A DNA stretch of 64,000 nt from Cylindrospermopsis curvispora GIHE-G1 (lineage in GTDB: Bacteria > Cyanobacteriota > Cyanobacteriia > Cyanobacteriales > Nostocaceae). Location: assembly GCF_014489415.1 (NCBI RefSeq), contig NZ_CP060822.1, positions 3,705,501 through 3,769,500 on the forward strand, in the 5' to 3' direction. The first letter of the stretch is position 1, and each line of letters starts with the position of its first letter. Shown here one piece after another: positions 12,301-24,500 of this stretch. The position numbers and the translations under genes are program-made. The notes beneath the pieces are model-generated. The model was not told the origin of the DNA. It ran no database searches and saw only the letters and a list, made by a program, of their open reading frames with translations.

Positions 12301-15300
12301 GTCAATTTCTGAACGGGAAGGATTAATCAATGCTTCTGAGAGTAATATTATAATAGAGGGAGGGTTTAAAACTGCCCATCAGTTATTTGAGTCCTATGCT
12401 GATCTCCAACCTGATTCCATTGCTGTGGTTTGTGATGAGTATAGCATTACCTATGGTGAGCTGGAAAACCGTGCTAACAATCTAGCGACTCAACTGGTAG
12501 ATACTGGCATTGCTTATGAGTCCATAGTTGGGTTGTATTTTGACCCTGGTATTGAGTATATTATTTCCCTATTGGCAGTATTAAAAGTTGGTGGAGCATT
12601 TTTACCTTTGGATCGTAGTTATCCTGATCATAGGCTAAGATTTATTATAGAAAATAGTCAAGTATCAGTAATATTGACTAACAACATCATAGGATTGCCA
12701 TTACAAGAAAATCTCCAAGTCTTAAATATTAGGAATTTGGAATCAAAGGGGAATCATCCCAGGTTGAATTTAAAGGTGAGACCGGAAAATTTGGCTTATG
12801 TAATTTATACATCTGGGTCTACTGGTAATCCAAAAGGTGTTTTAGTTACCCACTCTGGAATTCAAAACCTGGTGCAATGTCAGACAATGAGTTTTGGTGT
12901 CACAGCAAAAAGTCGTGTCTATCAATTTGCTGCTTTGAATTTTGACTCTGCTATAGCGGAGATTTTTATGTCCTTGGGTAGTGGGGCTGTGTTATATATA
13001 CAATCCCAGGCACATCGTTCTCCTGGTTCCGAACTGTGGCAGAAATTAACAAACTGGGAAATTACCCATGTCACCCTTCCTCCATCGTTAGTAGCATCAA
13101 TTGATACCCAAGACTTGCCTCGATTACAGACCTTGATTTTGGCTGGAGAAGCTGTTTCTGGAGATTTGCTACGGCGCTGGGGTAGAGGGCAACGGAGATG
13201 TTTTAATGCTTATGGACCCACAGAGGCAACAGTGTGTGCCAGTTTAATAGACTGTACCCACTTGCTTGGGGAACCAAGTATTGGCAAAGGAATCCCCAAT
13301 GTGGAAATTTACCTTCTGGACTCATTTTTAGAGCCAGTTGTTCCCGGTGTGATCGGTGAAATTTATATCGGGGGCATTGGTTTAGCACGTGGTTATTTAC
13401 AACGCCCTGGTTTGACAGCAGCTTTATTTATTCCCCATCCCTTTACCAAAACACCAGGATCTAGGCTTTATAAAACTGGCGATCGCGCTGTTTATGATCC
13501 AGAAGGTAACATTCGCTTTATAGGGCGTTATGATAATCAAGTTAAAATTAACGGTTATCGTATAGAGTTAGGAGAGATAGAAGCGGCTTTAACTAAACAC
13601 GAGGCTGTAGAGAGTGCATTAGCTGTACTGCGGACAGATTTAATAGGACGTAATCGTATTCTGGGATACGCTTTGATAAAACCAGTGGAGGGTAGGGAAC
13701 AACCAAATGATTTAAAAGAACACCTGGCCAAAATATTACCTGATTATATGATTCCGGGTGCGGTCATAGTGGTAGATGAATGGCCCCTAACTCCCAATGG
13801 TAAAATAGACCGCCAGAGGTTAGCAACACCCGATTTTTCAAGTACGGAAGTCATACCCAAAACGGATATAGAACAAATATTCGCCCAAATTTGGATAGAA
13901 TTACTGGGACTAGAAACCGTTAATCCGCAGGATAATTTCTTTGAAATGGGGGGAGACTCAATTATCAGCTTACAAATGGTAACTCGCGCTCGTGCAGCAG
14001 GGTGGGAAATTAGCCCCAAAGATATTTTCGAGGGACAAACCCTTTCCCGCATAGCCACCAGGGCTAAATTGATGGAAACGCAAACGGAAATTGTTGAGCC
14101 TTTAACTGGGTTTATTCCCCTTTCCCCCATTCAGAATTGGTTTTTTGCCCAAAACTTTCTCCATCCCCATCACTGGAATCAGTCTGTGGCCTTGACTTGC
14201 AAACAACCCGTAAACACGGATGCATTAGTAGTAGCCCTACATACCTTGGTATCTCATCACGATATTTTCCGCATTGGGTTTGCCGAAAATGAAGGGGAAT
14301 GGCAACAGTTCTATGTGGGTGAGGCCAAAAGTCCCAATGTGAAAATTATAGATTTTAGCCATTATTTACCAACTACCCACCTGGCATTTTTAAATTCAGC
14401 ATTAGAAACAGAACATAGCAGTTTTAAACTTGACAGACCGCCATTAATAAGAATTCTCTGCGGTAGAAACTTGAATAATTATGGTGACGTGCTGTTTATA
14501 TTTGCTCATCATTTAATTATAGATGCGGTGTCATGGCGTATTTTGCTAGAAGACTTAAATCAGGCCTACCAACAAACTATAGATCAACTAGACCAACTAC
14601 AACAACCTAATTCCCCCCTTTCTCTACCTGTAAAAACAGCATCCTATAGGTCATGGACTACACACTTACACAGCTTGGCATCCTCCAAAATGACTCAAGA
14701 TACTCCATTCTGGAAGGATATTCTGAATGCTGTAATTACTCCCCTACCTGTGGATAAGTCAGGCAATAATTCTGTGGATAGCACGGCAATTATATCCACT
14801 TACCTTACTGCAGAACAAACCGTAACACTGATAAAACAAGCGACTGTTACCTATCACGCTAGCGTGCAGGAAATTATGTTAGCTGCATTATTAAATACCC
14901 TCATCAGTATATACAAATCGGATCAGTGGCTGATTGACTTAGAAGGACATGGTAGGGAAGACATAGGCCATAACTTGGATCTTTCTAGAACAGTGGGGTG
15001 GTTTACCTGTCTTTATCCTATCTTGCTTAAACAACCAACCAATCCAGACAATCATGAAATTCTCCTCAAAGAGATTAAAAACCAATTACGAACGATTCCT
15101 CACCATGGAATTAGTTTTGGGTTACTACGTTATCTCAACCTAAATCAGCCTTTAAAAGAGAGTAAAAATGCTGATATTAGTTTTAATTATCTAGGTAGCC
15201 TGGACAGTCCATTAGGGGATAATCATAACTTTAGTGTCAGTGATGCTCCCGTAGGAGCAGGCGTATTTGCCTTACAACAGCGTACCCATATTTTAGCTAT

Positions 15301-15526
15301 CAATGCCAAAATACAGGATAAGATTTTGCAAGTTGAATGGTCTTATAGTAGGAATATACATTATGATCAAACTATCGAGAATATAGCGAAAACATATTTA
15401 CAAAGTTTAGGTTTGTATCTCACTAATTCCGATTCGGCTAACTCGTCATTTTATAGTGCTTCTGATTTCCAATTGGTGGATTTATCAGAAAGCGAACTTG
15501 GAGAGCTTCTAGAGGATTTAGAATGA
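6377..15526 (+). CDS. Nonribosomal peptide synthetase C-A(Thr)-T-E-C-A(aromatic?)-T-E
   Basis: 3049 residues, two full modules each ending in an epimerisation domain. Module 1: C (about 6390-7730, HHIISDG), A (about 7790-9270) with code DFWNIGMVHK for Thr, carrier (Ser codon at 9425), E (about 9590-10960, starting PLSPIQQWFF, with HHLIIDGVS, EGHGRE and FNYLGQ). Module 2: C (about 11000-12310, HHIILDG), A (about 12380-13810) whose pocket reads DSATIAAVCK, carrier (LGGDS-type, EMGGDSIISLQ), E (about 14110-15520). The second code resembles Phe/Tyr codes (DAWTIAAVCK-like) but has Ser and Ala at two positions. Predicted increments are D-Thr then a D-aromatic residue, most likely Tyr by comparison with hassallidin. 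The start follows a 389-bp gap. The gene ends with the E domain, 62 bp before the next NRPS. Confidence 0.96.
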   Translation: MEVYVLPLSVSQKQFWYREIMFTGNTAYHIPIGLNLLGDLDFTLLEKCFRYIINRHEILRTTFALENGEPVQLVRSEQQFHLQHRTLELPPEKWSDYDRLLTIKKILEDESRQLFDLIKGPLLRATLYKISNKEHILLVNLHHIISDGWSLGIFIQELTQLYVSRAEISLPELPIQYGDYAEWQETYLQTQRIQDQLAYWQKKLALPLPILDLPSDKNRPALQTFSGAVLRKTLPRDLIDSLEAVAAKEGVTFFMVTLAVYQILLFRYSGQTDIIIGTPCANRNRGELKNLIGCFINTLPIVCSLTGQLSFKQVLQQVASTCVEAFANQEVPLEIIIDKLNITRDPAHSQVFQSLFALQNAPIEEIKLPGLTVQPVYLDNGGAKFDLSLMLEPTFEKGWIAALEYNTDLFTAHTAEDILRHYEQLLSAVIGNLDTKIDTLPWLNTEERRELLSFGSSASDQEVEATNLVDVFSHIVNTYGEKVALIESERTLTYQKLNQISNQLASHLIEKGVGAETRVGIFQERSLELVASILAVLKCGATYVPLDPQYPAERLNFIAQDSGIRLVITTEPLRAKIPGEIPELLLIDTMKPTNQLVHPISKIFPEQAAYIIYTSGSTGKPKGCLVTHKNVLRLMRNTQKWFEFNEKDVWTMFHSFAFDFSVWEMWGALLYGGKLVIVPYLESRSPHDFRQLLATQQVTILNQTPSAFRQLIRADQEFTHPLNNLRAIIFGGEALELQSLKPWIERYGDSHPRLINMYGITETTVHVTYRQILAEDILENRGSVIGIPIPDLCLYILDRYFEPVPYGVAGEIYVGGMGVSRGYLNRPSLTAERFIPNPISQKPGARLYRTGDLARRLRNGDIEYLGRCDSQVKIRGFRIELAEIEAAINKLTQVSESVVTVHSTSDQDRRLVAYIVLRSINNNEIDRNELRKALKESLPDYMVPAAFVFLDAIPLTNQGKINRGALPLPDWDQSTTKRSFIPPETDAQKALCHIWQRVLGIEEIGIEDNFFDLGGDSILALRVITEMRSQGWILTPKQIFEQQTVQRLALAIQEQTDLQSFAAAENNNIPTGEVPLSPIQQWFFDLKLSNPHHWNQTLLLQVDPSLQVTQVATAIKVVFAYHDNFRLRFQKESQGWRQFYVEKDQDDGFPWEVVDLDLKSEIEQNSIMKEVREKSEKSLNLTEGPVYMVKWFNLGANRPSQLLIVIHHLIIDGVSWRILLQDLVDVIGGNKLSFKTTSWQKWCEFIHGYVNSYNIQSEKLFWQNTLARKTAKLPLDFPESLAENLEYSVSTVSCQLTAKETLTLLTTANKTYRTNPQELLIAALGKTLADITQNSYVQIMLEGHGREELSSDLDVTRTLGWFTTLYPVSLDLPKGDSQTEAIREIIKSVKEQLRAVPQRGFGYGILKYLDQETKPLLASAVEISFNYLGQVRNEGGARHKFFTLLNSQGLPTRDPQATRPHIIDVNAIVVEGELRIDWLYSSNLHQASTINRWVSDFKSNLLKVVNFCTEVGVGEYTPTDFTLAQLNQSKLDILQNQYPHLEDIYPLSPLQQGMLFHAIYEPDQGIYFEQVTGKIIGKLDVDKFAYAWQVIVDRHPVLRTCFVWEEQDQPLQIVNKGTGFSLIYKEWRDLSPAQQIEKMGEYLVKDKEQGFNLNDSPLMRFTLICLDDSTWQWLWSHHHIILDGWSLPVIFKEVLSVYQSATERVPHSLLPVPPYRHYIQWLTGRDQLRAKQFWQKYLVGISTGTRLAWEIPDLENNSSAYREVELRLDDLEFDLVQKMAQSQRLTLNTIVQGAWAMCLQKHGAGEDVMFGVTVAGRPPELSNMENMVGLFINTLPMRVKIDPSLSLADWLQNIQQQHLEMREYEYSKLADIQKDLNLAGLALFESLLVFENYPVDQNLKKQLPDFRVDDIQFYERTNYPLTVGVIPDQGLLLKLNYQTKFLSGNAAENLILRFRNIIVNMTLKPEQTLAQVLALSISEREGLINASESNIIIEGGFKTAHQLFESYADLQPDSIAVVCDEYSITYGELENRANNLATQLVDTGIAYESIVGLYFDPGIEYIISLLAVLKVGGAFLPLDRSYPDHRLRFIIENSQVSVILTNNIIGLPLQENLQVLNIRNLESKGNHPRLNLKVRPENLAYVIYTSGSTGNPKGVLVTHSGIQNLVQCQTMSFGVTAKSRVYQFAALNFDSAIAEIFMSLGSGAVLYIQSQAHRSPGSELWQKLTNWEITHVTLPPSLVASIDTQDLPRLQTLILAGEAVSGDLLRRWGRGQRRCFNAYGPTEATVCASLIDCTHLLGEPSIGKGIPNVEIYLLDSFLEPVVPGVIGEIYIGGIGLARGYLQRPGLTAALFIPHPFTKTPGSRLYKTGDRAVYDPEGNIRFIGRYDNQVKINGYRIELGEIEAALTKHEAVESALAVLRTDLIGRNRILGYALIKPVEGREQPNDLKEHLAKILPDYMIPGAVIVVDEWPLTPNGKIDRQRLATPDFSSTEVIPKTDIEQIFAQIWIELLGLETVNPQDNFFEMGGDSIISLQMVTRARAAGWEISPKDIFEGQTLSRIATRAKLMETQTEIVEPLTGFIPLSPIQNWFFAQNFLHPHHWNQSVALTCKQPVNTDALVVALHTLVSHHDIFRIGFAENEGEWQQFYVGEAKSPNVKIIDFSHYLPTTHLAFLNSALETEHSSFKLDRPPLIRILCGRNLNNYGDVLFIFAHHLIIDAVSWRILLEDLNQAYQQTIDQLDQLQQPNSPLSLPVKTASYRSWTTHLHSLASSKMTQDTPFWKDILNAVITPLPVDKSGNNSVDSTAIISTYLTAEQTVTLIKQATVTYHASVQEIMLAALLNTLISIYKSDQWLIDLEGHGREDIGHNLDLSRTVGWFTCLYPILLKQPTNPDNHEILLKEIKNQLRTIPHHGISFGLLRYLNLNQPLKESKNADISFNYLGSLDSPLGDNHNFSVSDAPVGAGVFALQQRTHILAINAKIQDKILQVEWSYSRNIHYDQTIENIAKTYLQSLGLYLTNSDSANSSFYSASDFQLVDLSESELGELLEDLE

Positions 15527-15588
15527 TTAAAACCTCCTGTAGATAAATAAAAAGCCCATTTAAATAAATCAAAAAAAGGTAAAATTTC

Positions 15589-18500
15589 ATGGCTGGACTC
15601 AAAGACAAAATCGAAGATATTTTCCCCCTGACACCATTACAAAAGGGACTTTTATTTCACACCATATATGAACCAGAATCGGGAGTATATTTTGAACAAT
15701 TACATTGTAGATTAGAAGGGGATGTTTCTACAGTTGCAGTGCGTCAAGCTTGGCAGACTTTGGTAGATCGTCATGCCATTTTACGAACTGCAATCGTTAC
15801 TAAAGGGCAAAGTGAACCTGTACAAGTTGTATTTCGTCACCTAAAATTTAATATAGAAGAGGAAGACTGGAGGGGACTAAGCGATGACGTACAAAAACAC
15901 CGCCTGCAAGATTTTTTAGAAGCAGATAAACGCAAAGGATTTGTTCTGAATCGTCCCCCATTGATGCGAGTTACCTTAATTCGTTTTAGGGAAGATGTAT
16001 GGTATTTGGTATGGAGTCATCACCATATAATTTTAGATGGGTGGTCTTGGCCCATCTTGCTTAAGGAATTCCTCACCTTACACAAAGCAGCTAAAGAAAA
16101 TATAGAAGTCGCCCTACCAAATAGACGTCCATACGGAGACTTTATAGCTTGGTTAAAACGGAAAGATTTGCAAGAGAGCAAAATTTTTTGGCAGCAATAC
16201 ATGTCAGGGTTTGAAAGTGCTACACCCTTACTAATGACCTCAAAAAGCAGAGTAAATCCTAAATTCAAAGGTGGTGAAATCACCAAACAATTATCACCAG
16301 AAATAACAGATTTATTAGGGAGATTAGCACGAAATTGTAGCGTTACCCTAAATACCGTAATTCAGGGAGCTTGGGCAATATTGCTCAACCGTTACAGTCG
16401 CAGTAATGATGTTGTGTATGGAATTACAGTTGCTGGTAGACCTCCGGAAATTCCCGGGGTAGAACAAATGATTGGGCCATTCATCAATACTTTACCATTC
16501 CGGGTTGCCATATCAGGAGATCAAACTCTGAATACTTGGTTACAAAATTTACAATTCCAGGCAGCTTCAATGCGTCAATTTGAACACACAAGTTTATCAG
16601 ATATTCGCGCATGGAGTGATATTCCCGCAGGAAGTGAGATGTTTGAAACCCTGCTAGCTTTTGAGAATTTCCCCGTTGATAAGTTATTAAAAATTAGTGA
16701 TTTTGGTTTAAATGTAGCAGAGTCCCATTTCTTAGAGACCACTCATTATCCTATTACCTTAGTTGTCATTCCCAGTGATACAATTGCTATTAAACTAAGT
16801 TATAATACGAATCGTTTTAGTGACACAACCATGAAATTATTGCTAGACCAGTTTAGCAATTTATTATTAAACATGGCGAATCATCCTCAATCGTTATTGC
16901 AAGACATATCCTTGTTGAGTCACCAAGAAAAGCAACAGATAAAAAACAAAAGAGAACAAACTAATTCTTCATATACTACTATTAATGAGATGTTTGCTGA
17001 GACTGCCAGTAAATATCCAGAACGTATAGCTTTAACCTATGAAAATCAAACACTGACATACCGAGAATTAGAAGAACGATCTAATGCCATAGCTCGCCAT
17101 TTAAAATCTCTGGGAATCGGTAGTGAGAAACGAGTGGTAATTTGTTTAGACCGGACTCCCGAATTAATCATTTCCATGTTAGGTGTGGTGAAAGCAGGGG
17201 GTATATATGTTCCAGTAGATCCGAGTTACCCCCGTGACAGGATTGAATTTACCATTACAGACTGTGGTGCAGAAGTAATTATCACCACAACTAACACCAG
17301 CCAAGAATTGCCAAATGGTATTACCCGAGTTTGTTTAGATGTTGAAGATGCAGCTTATTTAAAAACAAGTGCTGAACCTATAGACACAGACAATGTAACC
17401 CCGAATTCAGGGGCTTATATTATTTATACATCTGGCTCAACAGGTAAGCCAAAAGGGGTATTGGTCACTCACAAGAATCTGACCCGGCTATTTAAAAGTA
17501 CAGAGCATTGGTTTAAATTTAATCAACAAGATGTTTGGACTTTCTTCCATTCTTTTGCCTTTGACTTTTCTGTATGGGAAATATGGGGAGCTTTGCTATA
17601 TGGTGGTAGATTGGTAATTGTTCCCTATTGCGTAAGTCGGGATCCCCAAACTTTTCTGAGATTATTAGAGGAGCAGAAAGTTACAGTTCTCAATCAAACT
17701 CCCTCAGCTTTTGCCCAGTTGTTAGCAGTTGCAGACTCAAATTGTAATCTTGACAATTTACGTTATGTAATTTTCGGTGGTGAGGCCCTAAATTTGGGGA
17801 GTTTATCTCCTTGGTTTGAAAAATATGGAGACAATCAAACGCGGTTGGTTAACATGTATGGGATTACAGAAACAACAGTTCATGTAACCTATAGACCAAT
17901 TAGCAAACAAGATATAGACAACTTATCTGGTAGTTTAATTGGTGAACCAATTCCGGATTTAGATATTTACATTCTGGATGCTGATGGCAACCTGCTACCA
18001 ACAGGGGTAATTGGGGAAATGTATATTGGTGGAGCGGGAGTTGCCCATAGTTACTTGAACCGTCCAGAATTAACAGCAGAAAGATTTATAGAGGCCAGAT
18101 TTAGACCGAATTGCCGTCTCTATCGCACAGGGGATCTGGGTCGATTCCTTCCTAATGGGGATTTAGAATATTTAGGACGCATAGATTACCAAGTGAAAAT
18201 CCGGGGTTTCCGGATTGAAATTGGGGAGATTGAAAATGTCCTGGCTGAGATTTCTGATGTTCATGAAAATATTGTCCTGGTTACAACTGACATAGAAACA
18301 GGTGAGAATCGGTTAATTGCCTATTTAGTTTGCTCTCCTGAAAAACAACCGACTATCAAAGATATCCGCGATCATCTACAACGGTCTTTACCTGACTACA
18401 TGATCCCTTCCCAGGTTGTTTATCTGGATAAGTTTCCCCTAACTGCTAACGGTAAGATAGATAGAAAATCTTTACCTATTCCCGAGATGAAAAGGGAAAA

Positions 18501-21500
18501 TATAGGGATTGAATTTGCTGCACCAGAGACAGAAATTGAGCGGAAGTTGGCATCCATTTGGCAGCAAGTTTTAGGAGTTGAGAGAGTTGGTAGATTTGAT
18601 AATTATTTTGTTTTAGGTGGGGATTCAATCCGTAGTATTCGAGTTTGTTCTCTAGCCCAAGCAGCAGGTTTCAACCTGAAGATTGAGCATATATTTACCC
18701 ATCCCATTCTAGCAGATCTAGCAACGGATTTGGAAACAACCTTACAACCACTATCTGGTGGAAAAAAACAGGATTATTATCAGGAACCATTTGGTTTAAT
18801 TGCTACTGAAGATAGAGAGAAACTCACCAATATAGCCGATGATGCTTATCCGTTGGCACAATTACAAGCAGGAATGTGGTTTCACACTGAATATTCCCAA
18901 ACTTCTACAACTTATCAAGATCTTTTTAGCTTCCGCATTCGCATACCTTTTAATCTACAAGTTTGGGAACAGGCTTATAGTCAGATGTTTACCAGACATC
19001 CAGTGCTGAGGACGGCATTTTTTCTGGGAGAATTTAGTCAACCTTTACAAGCAATTATTAAAGATGTATCGGGAAGGGTTATTTTTAAAAACCTCACTAA
19101 TTTATCCCCATCTGCACAAGATGATTATCTTAGAGTCTTTATTGAGGGAGAACAACAAAGTCGTTTTAATTACAAAAATCCACCATTAATTCGGTTTTTT
19201 ATTCATCAGTTAAGTGAGGATGTAGTTGAGGCTACCTTAGTGTTCCATCATGCCATTATGGACGGTTGGAGTTTGGCGCAATTTTTAACTGACTTAACAG
19301 GTTTATACTTACACTTAATGGGTAGAGGTGTCCCCAGTTTATCACCTCAAACCGGTTTGGAATATTCCCAGTTTATTGCCTTGGAACAAGAAGCTTTACA
19401 AGATAAAAAACAAAGGGAATTTTGGCAACAACAGCTAGAAGATATTCCCTTGACTAAATTGCCTCGCTTACCAAGAAAAAACCTTCCCAAAATGCACCCC
19501 ACCATTGGAAAAGTTGATATCACCTTATCACAGACAACTTCCCAAGGTTTAAAAGATGTGGCTCACCAATTAGGCGTACCGTTGAGAACTGTATTGTTGG
19601 CAATACATTTACACATTCTGTCTGTGTTTTCAGGAGATGAAGAAATAGTGACAGGATTAGTTAGTAATGGTAGACCTGACACAACAGATGGCGACCAAGT
19701 TTTGGGTCTATTCTTAAATACCTTACCATTACGGTTACGACTACCTCATGGTTCTTGGGTAGATTTGATTAAGGCAACATGGTTAGCTGAACAAGCATTA
19801 GTAGCAAATCGTCGATTTCCTCTACCAGAAGTGCAAAGACTAAATGGTGGTCTTCCCCTATATGAAACATCCTTGAATTTCATTCATTTTCATGTTTACC
19901 AAGGATTATTAAATTGGCGTGAGGTAGAGTTATTAAAATCAACATCTTTTGAAGAAACCAATATCCCCTTTGCGGTTACTTGGAACCAGGAAGTTGCATC
20001 GGCTAATATAAGCCTGAATATTGCCTATAGCCATGCTGAATTTACTCAAGACCAAGTTGATAATATTGCTAATTACTATCAGCTTTGCTCAGAACTGGTG
20101 AGTGAAAACTGTGTGGGAAATAGGGAATTTTCATTAGCGCCACAGGAATTTATTTATGAGAAACAACTATCAACTTCTCGTCCAACAATTACACCAGTTC
20201 ATCAAATTGTTGCTCAACAAGCAGCAGTCAGGCCCAAAGAGATAGCAGTTATTTGTGAGGGGGAAGGTTGGACATACGAGCAGTTAAATCAAAAAGCTAA
20301 TCAGCTGGCACATTTCTTGCAGTCCCAAGGTATAACCCAAGAAAAACCTGTGGGTATTTGTTTGGAACGTTCCCTAGATATGGTTTGTGCCATGTTGGGA
20401 GTAATGAAAGCAGGTGGTTGTTATGTTCCCATAGATCCTCATTACCCTAGTGCCCGCATCCAATCCATGTTAGAAGATGGGAACCTTGATTTGCTTCTGA
20501 CTCGTTCAGATTTAAAAGTCAATTACCACCAAAATTCCCAGAAAACCATTTTTGTTGACACTCAACACCGAGAAATTGAGGAGCATTCTCAGGAAAATTT
20601 AAATGTCTCCGTCTTTCCTGATAATATTGCCTACATTATTTTTACTTCCGGATCTACTGGTAAGGCCAAGGGAGTAGCCATTTCCCATGGAGCTTTAGTA
20701 TCCCATCAAACTTGGTTTGTAGACAAGTTCAGTGTAACTAATGCTGATATAGTCCTGCAAAAAACCCCCTTCAGTTTTGACGCTTCCGTTTGGGAATTTT
20801 GGACACCATTGATGGTAGGTGGAAAACTGGTCATGGCTAAACCAGGAGGACACCAAGATCCAGCATACTTGGTAAAAACTATACAACAAGAAAAAGTCAC
20901 CTTGTTCCAATTAGTACCCAGTTTGCTGGAAGTAGTTTTGGGTGAGCCTGAACTAGAGCATTGTGGCAGTTTGAGGTTGGTATTTAGTGGTGGTGAGGTT
21001 CTCAAAAACAGAGTTTGGCAGAAGTTTCAGGAAAAATTACCTATTCCTCTAATTAATCTTTATGGTCCGACGGAAACTACAATTGACGTTACCTTCCACA
21101 ACTGTCAGGAAAATGACAATATTGCCAATCTTGACCAGATTCCCTTGGGTCAACCAGTTACCAATGTGAAATTATATATTCTCAACTCCTTACTCCAACC
21201 TGTACCCATAGGAACACCAGGGAATATCTTCGTGTCAGGATCCCAAGTGGCGCGTGGTTATTGGCACGCACCAGGAATGACTGCGGAAAGATTTTTACCC
21301 GATCCTTTTGTCCCAGGACAGAGAATGTATGATACAGGAGATCGTGCTCGTTATTTACCGGGTGGTAATATAGAGTTTCTCGGACGTATAGATCAACAAA
21401 TAAAAGTACGCGGGTTCCGCATTGAAACTAGTGAAATTGTTGCCGCACTAGAGGCACAGTCTTGGGTAAATCGTGCATTAGTTAAAGTAATTTCTGGTTC

Positions 21501-24500
21501 CCAAATTTCCAGTTCCGACAGATTAAATTATCTGGTAGCTTACGTACAACCTCGGTTAAATACACCGAACAATTGGCAAAAAATTCTGCGCCTGGAATTG
21601 GTACAGATTTTACCGGAATATATGATTCCTAACTTATTTATTAGTATTGATAGTTGGCCATTGTTACCCAATGGAAAAATTGATATTAATTCTTTACCTG
21701 ATCCACAAGTTGTAGAAACAACAGTATCTCAAGAATATGTTCCCCCCGAAAGCGAAACTGAAAAAATATTAACTAAACTCTGGCAACAGGTGTTAAGATT
21801 ACCTCGTTTGGGTACTCGTGAAAACTTCTTTGAGTTGGGTGGTGATTCAATTATCGGGCTACAAATTATTGCCAAAGCCAGAGACTTGGGTATTTATTTC
21901 ACGGCCCAAGATCTGTTCAAATACCCTACGGTAGCCGATTTAGCAAATCATGTAAGGAAAGAAGATAACTTTTCTCAACTGCCAACTGTTGAAACAGGAG
22001 AAATTCCGTTAACCCCTATTCAAGAATGGTTTTTTAAGCAATCCCTACCACATCCCCATTATTGGAATCAAGCAGTTTTGTTGGATGTAAAAGCACAGAT
22101 TACTACTGGAGATTTACAAAAAGCTGTTAATCAAATAATGGGCAAACATCCCGCTTTCAAATTAAAATTCCGTCAAACGGAAAAGGGATGGATACAAGAA
22201 TTGGATAATGATAGTCAGCATTTAAATGTGGACGTTGTTGATCTAACGGATATTCCAGAAATTGAATTATCTACCCACCTCCAAACCCTAGCTACACAGT
22301 TTCAGGGACAATTGAACCTGGAAACTGGGAAGTTATTCCGTGTAGTTTATTTTCAAACAGCAGCAACTACACCTGATAAAATACTATTAATTATTCATCA
22401 CCTCATCGTTGATGGTGTGTCTTGGCGTGTAATTTTACAGGATCTGGTTGGGAGTATGAGAAATGTTACTCAAGATCAATCCCTATCTTCCTTTCAAGCA
22501 AAGCCAAGTGTGAGTTTTCCCCAGTGGAGTCGTTATCTACGCAACATGAGCCATATTACTTGGGAAGTAGATCTGGAATTTTGGCAGAAACAAGCAGTCC
22601 GTGACTTTACTCTACCCCTAGATTTTCCTGAAAAAATAGCAGATAACAAAGAAAATTCAGCTGCTCAAGTTGAGTTTGCTCTCACAGAAACAGAAACTAA
22701 TAAAATGTTGTTGGAAATTTCCCGTACCCGTAAAGTGAGCATTCAAGAAATCTTACTTACAGCACTCGCAACAACACTGAGAGAGTGGACTGGGAGATCG
22801 GAAATAGTTATTGCTTTAGAAACCCATGGTCGAGGAAGTAGTTTAGATCTGGATATATCTGACTCTGTCGGGTGGTTTACTTCCCTTTTTCCCTTTAGAA
22901 TAACAACTGTAAATTCCAATGTCTTAGATAACTTGTCGGGTCTTAAAGAACAGCTAAATGGAATACCTAATAATGGTTTATCCTACGGTATTCTCAGTCA
23001 AAAACCAGAACATGGGGAAATTTTGCCTCCCATCCCCCAAGGAATTATCTTTAACTATTTGGGACAGTTTGATGAGCAAATTCCAGCTGATGCACCTTTC
23101 ACACCCGCAACACAAGATTCGGGGATTTCTCGACATCCTGAAAATCAACGTACCTTCCAATTGGAAATAACTGGTCTCATTGTGAATAGGAAACTGGAAA
23201 TACGTTTTGGTTTTAGCACCAACTTACACCGGGAACAAACTATTCGTAATTTGCTGCATACCTATCAACAATGTTTACGTAACTTGTTAATGGGTAGCGA
23301 ACAAAAACTTGTCCGTTGGAATCCCGAAGATTTTCCCTTGGCTAATTTAAATCAGGAACAATTAAATATTGCTGTTAGTGGAATAAGTGATTTGCAAGAC
23401 ATCTATCCTCTTGCACCAGTTCAAGAGGGTATTATTTTTCATGCTAACTATGAAATTGAAAAAGACATTTATCTACAACAAGTAACAGGCAAAATCACGG
23501 GAGACTTAAATGTGGAAATATTTAAGTCAGCTTGGGAAAACTGCATTAATCATCATTCTATCCTGCGCACATCCTACATTTGGCAGTCCCTTCCCCGTCC
23601 TTTAGCTAGAGTACATAGCAGCGTGAATTTGCCTTTTGTTTATCAAGATTGGTGCGGTACTGATGACTGGGAGCAAAAATGGTCAGATTTATTAATGGAA
23701 GATCGTCAACAGGGTTTGTCAACTGAAAGGGCACCCTTGATGAGGTTAATTTTGGTAAAAACTGACAAGGCAAAATGGCGATTTTGTTGGACACACCATC
23801 ACGTATTAATAGATGGGTGGTCCTTGCCATTAGTTTTTCAACATGTTATTTCCTTTTACCAAGCAGAGCAAAAGCATCAATTTTTGAAGTGGCCACCAGT
23901 CCCTAATTATCGGGATTTTATTGTCTGGTTAAATCAAAAGCCAATTGAGCAAGCAGAGGTTTTTTGGCGCGATCAATTAGCGGGTTTAGACTCTGTAACT
24001 AAAATAGGATTAACCAGCAATCCATTAGATAATGGAGAAGATTATCAGGTTGTACAAACTACTCTACAACCGGAAGTTTATGCCCAGCTCAAAAACTATG
24101 CAAATAAACACCTGGTTACTGTCAGTACCTTAATAAATGCAGCCTGGGCAATTTTAATCAGCAAATATAGCGGTAGTAATGAAGTTATATTTGGTGTGAC
24201 AGTTTCCGGAAGACCTACGGAATTATCTGGTTTTGAACAGATGGTGGGTTTATTTATTAATACTCTACCCTTACGTCTCAAATGTGAGCCAGACAAACTA
24301 GTAGGAACATGGTTAAAAGAATTAAGCGATCGCATTTTATCTATTAGTGAACACTCCTATAGTTCTTTGGTGGATATACAAGGTTGGAGTAACATAAATA
24401 GAGGTGAATCACTATTTGAGTCCATCGTGGTGTATGAAAACTACCCTGTAGGTGAAAAAATACGCAACCATAATGATGATTTAATAATTAGCGATGTAGA

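Noticed and set aside
13744-14130. 128-codon frame opposite the second NRPS gene
   Set aside because: Antisense shadow of adenylation and carrier domain sequence; no independent features.
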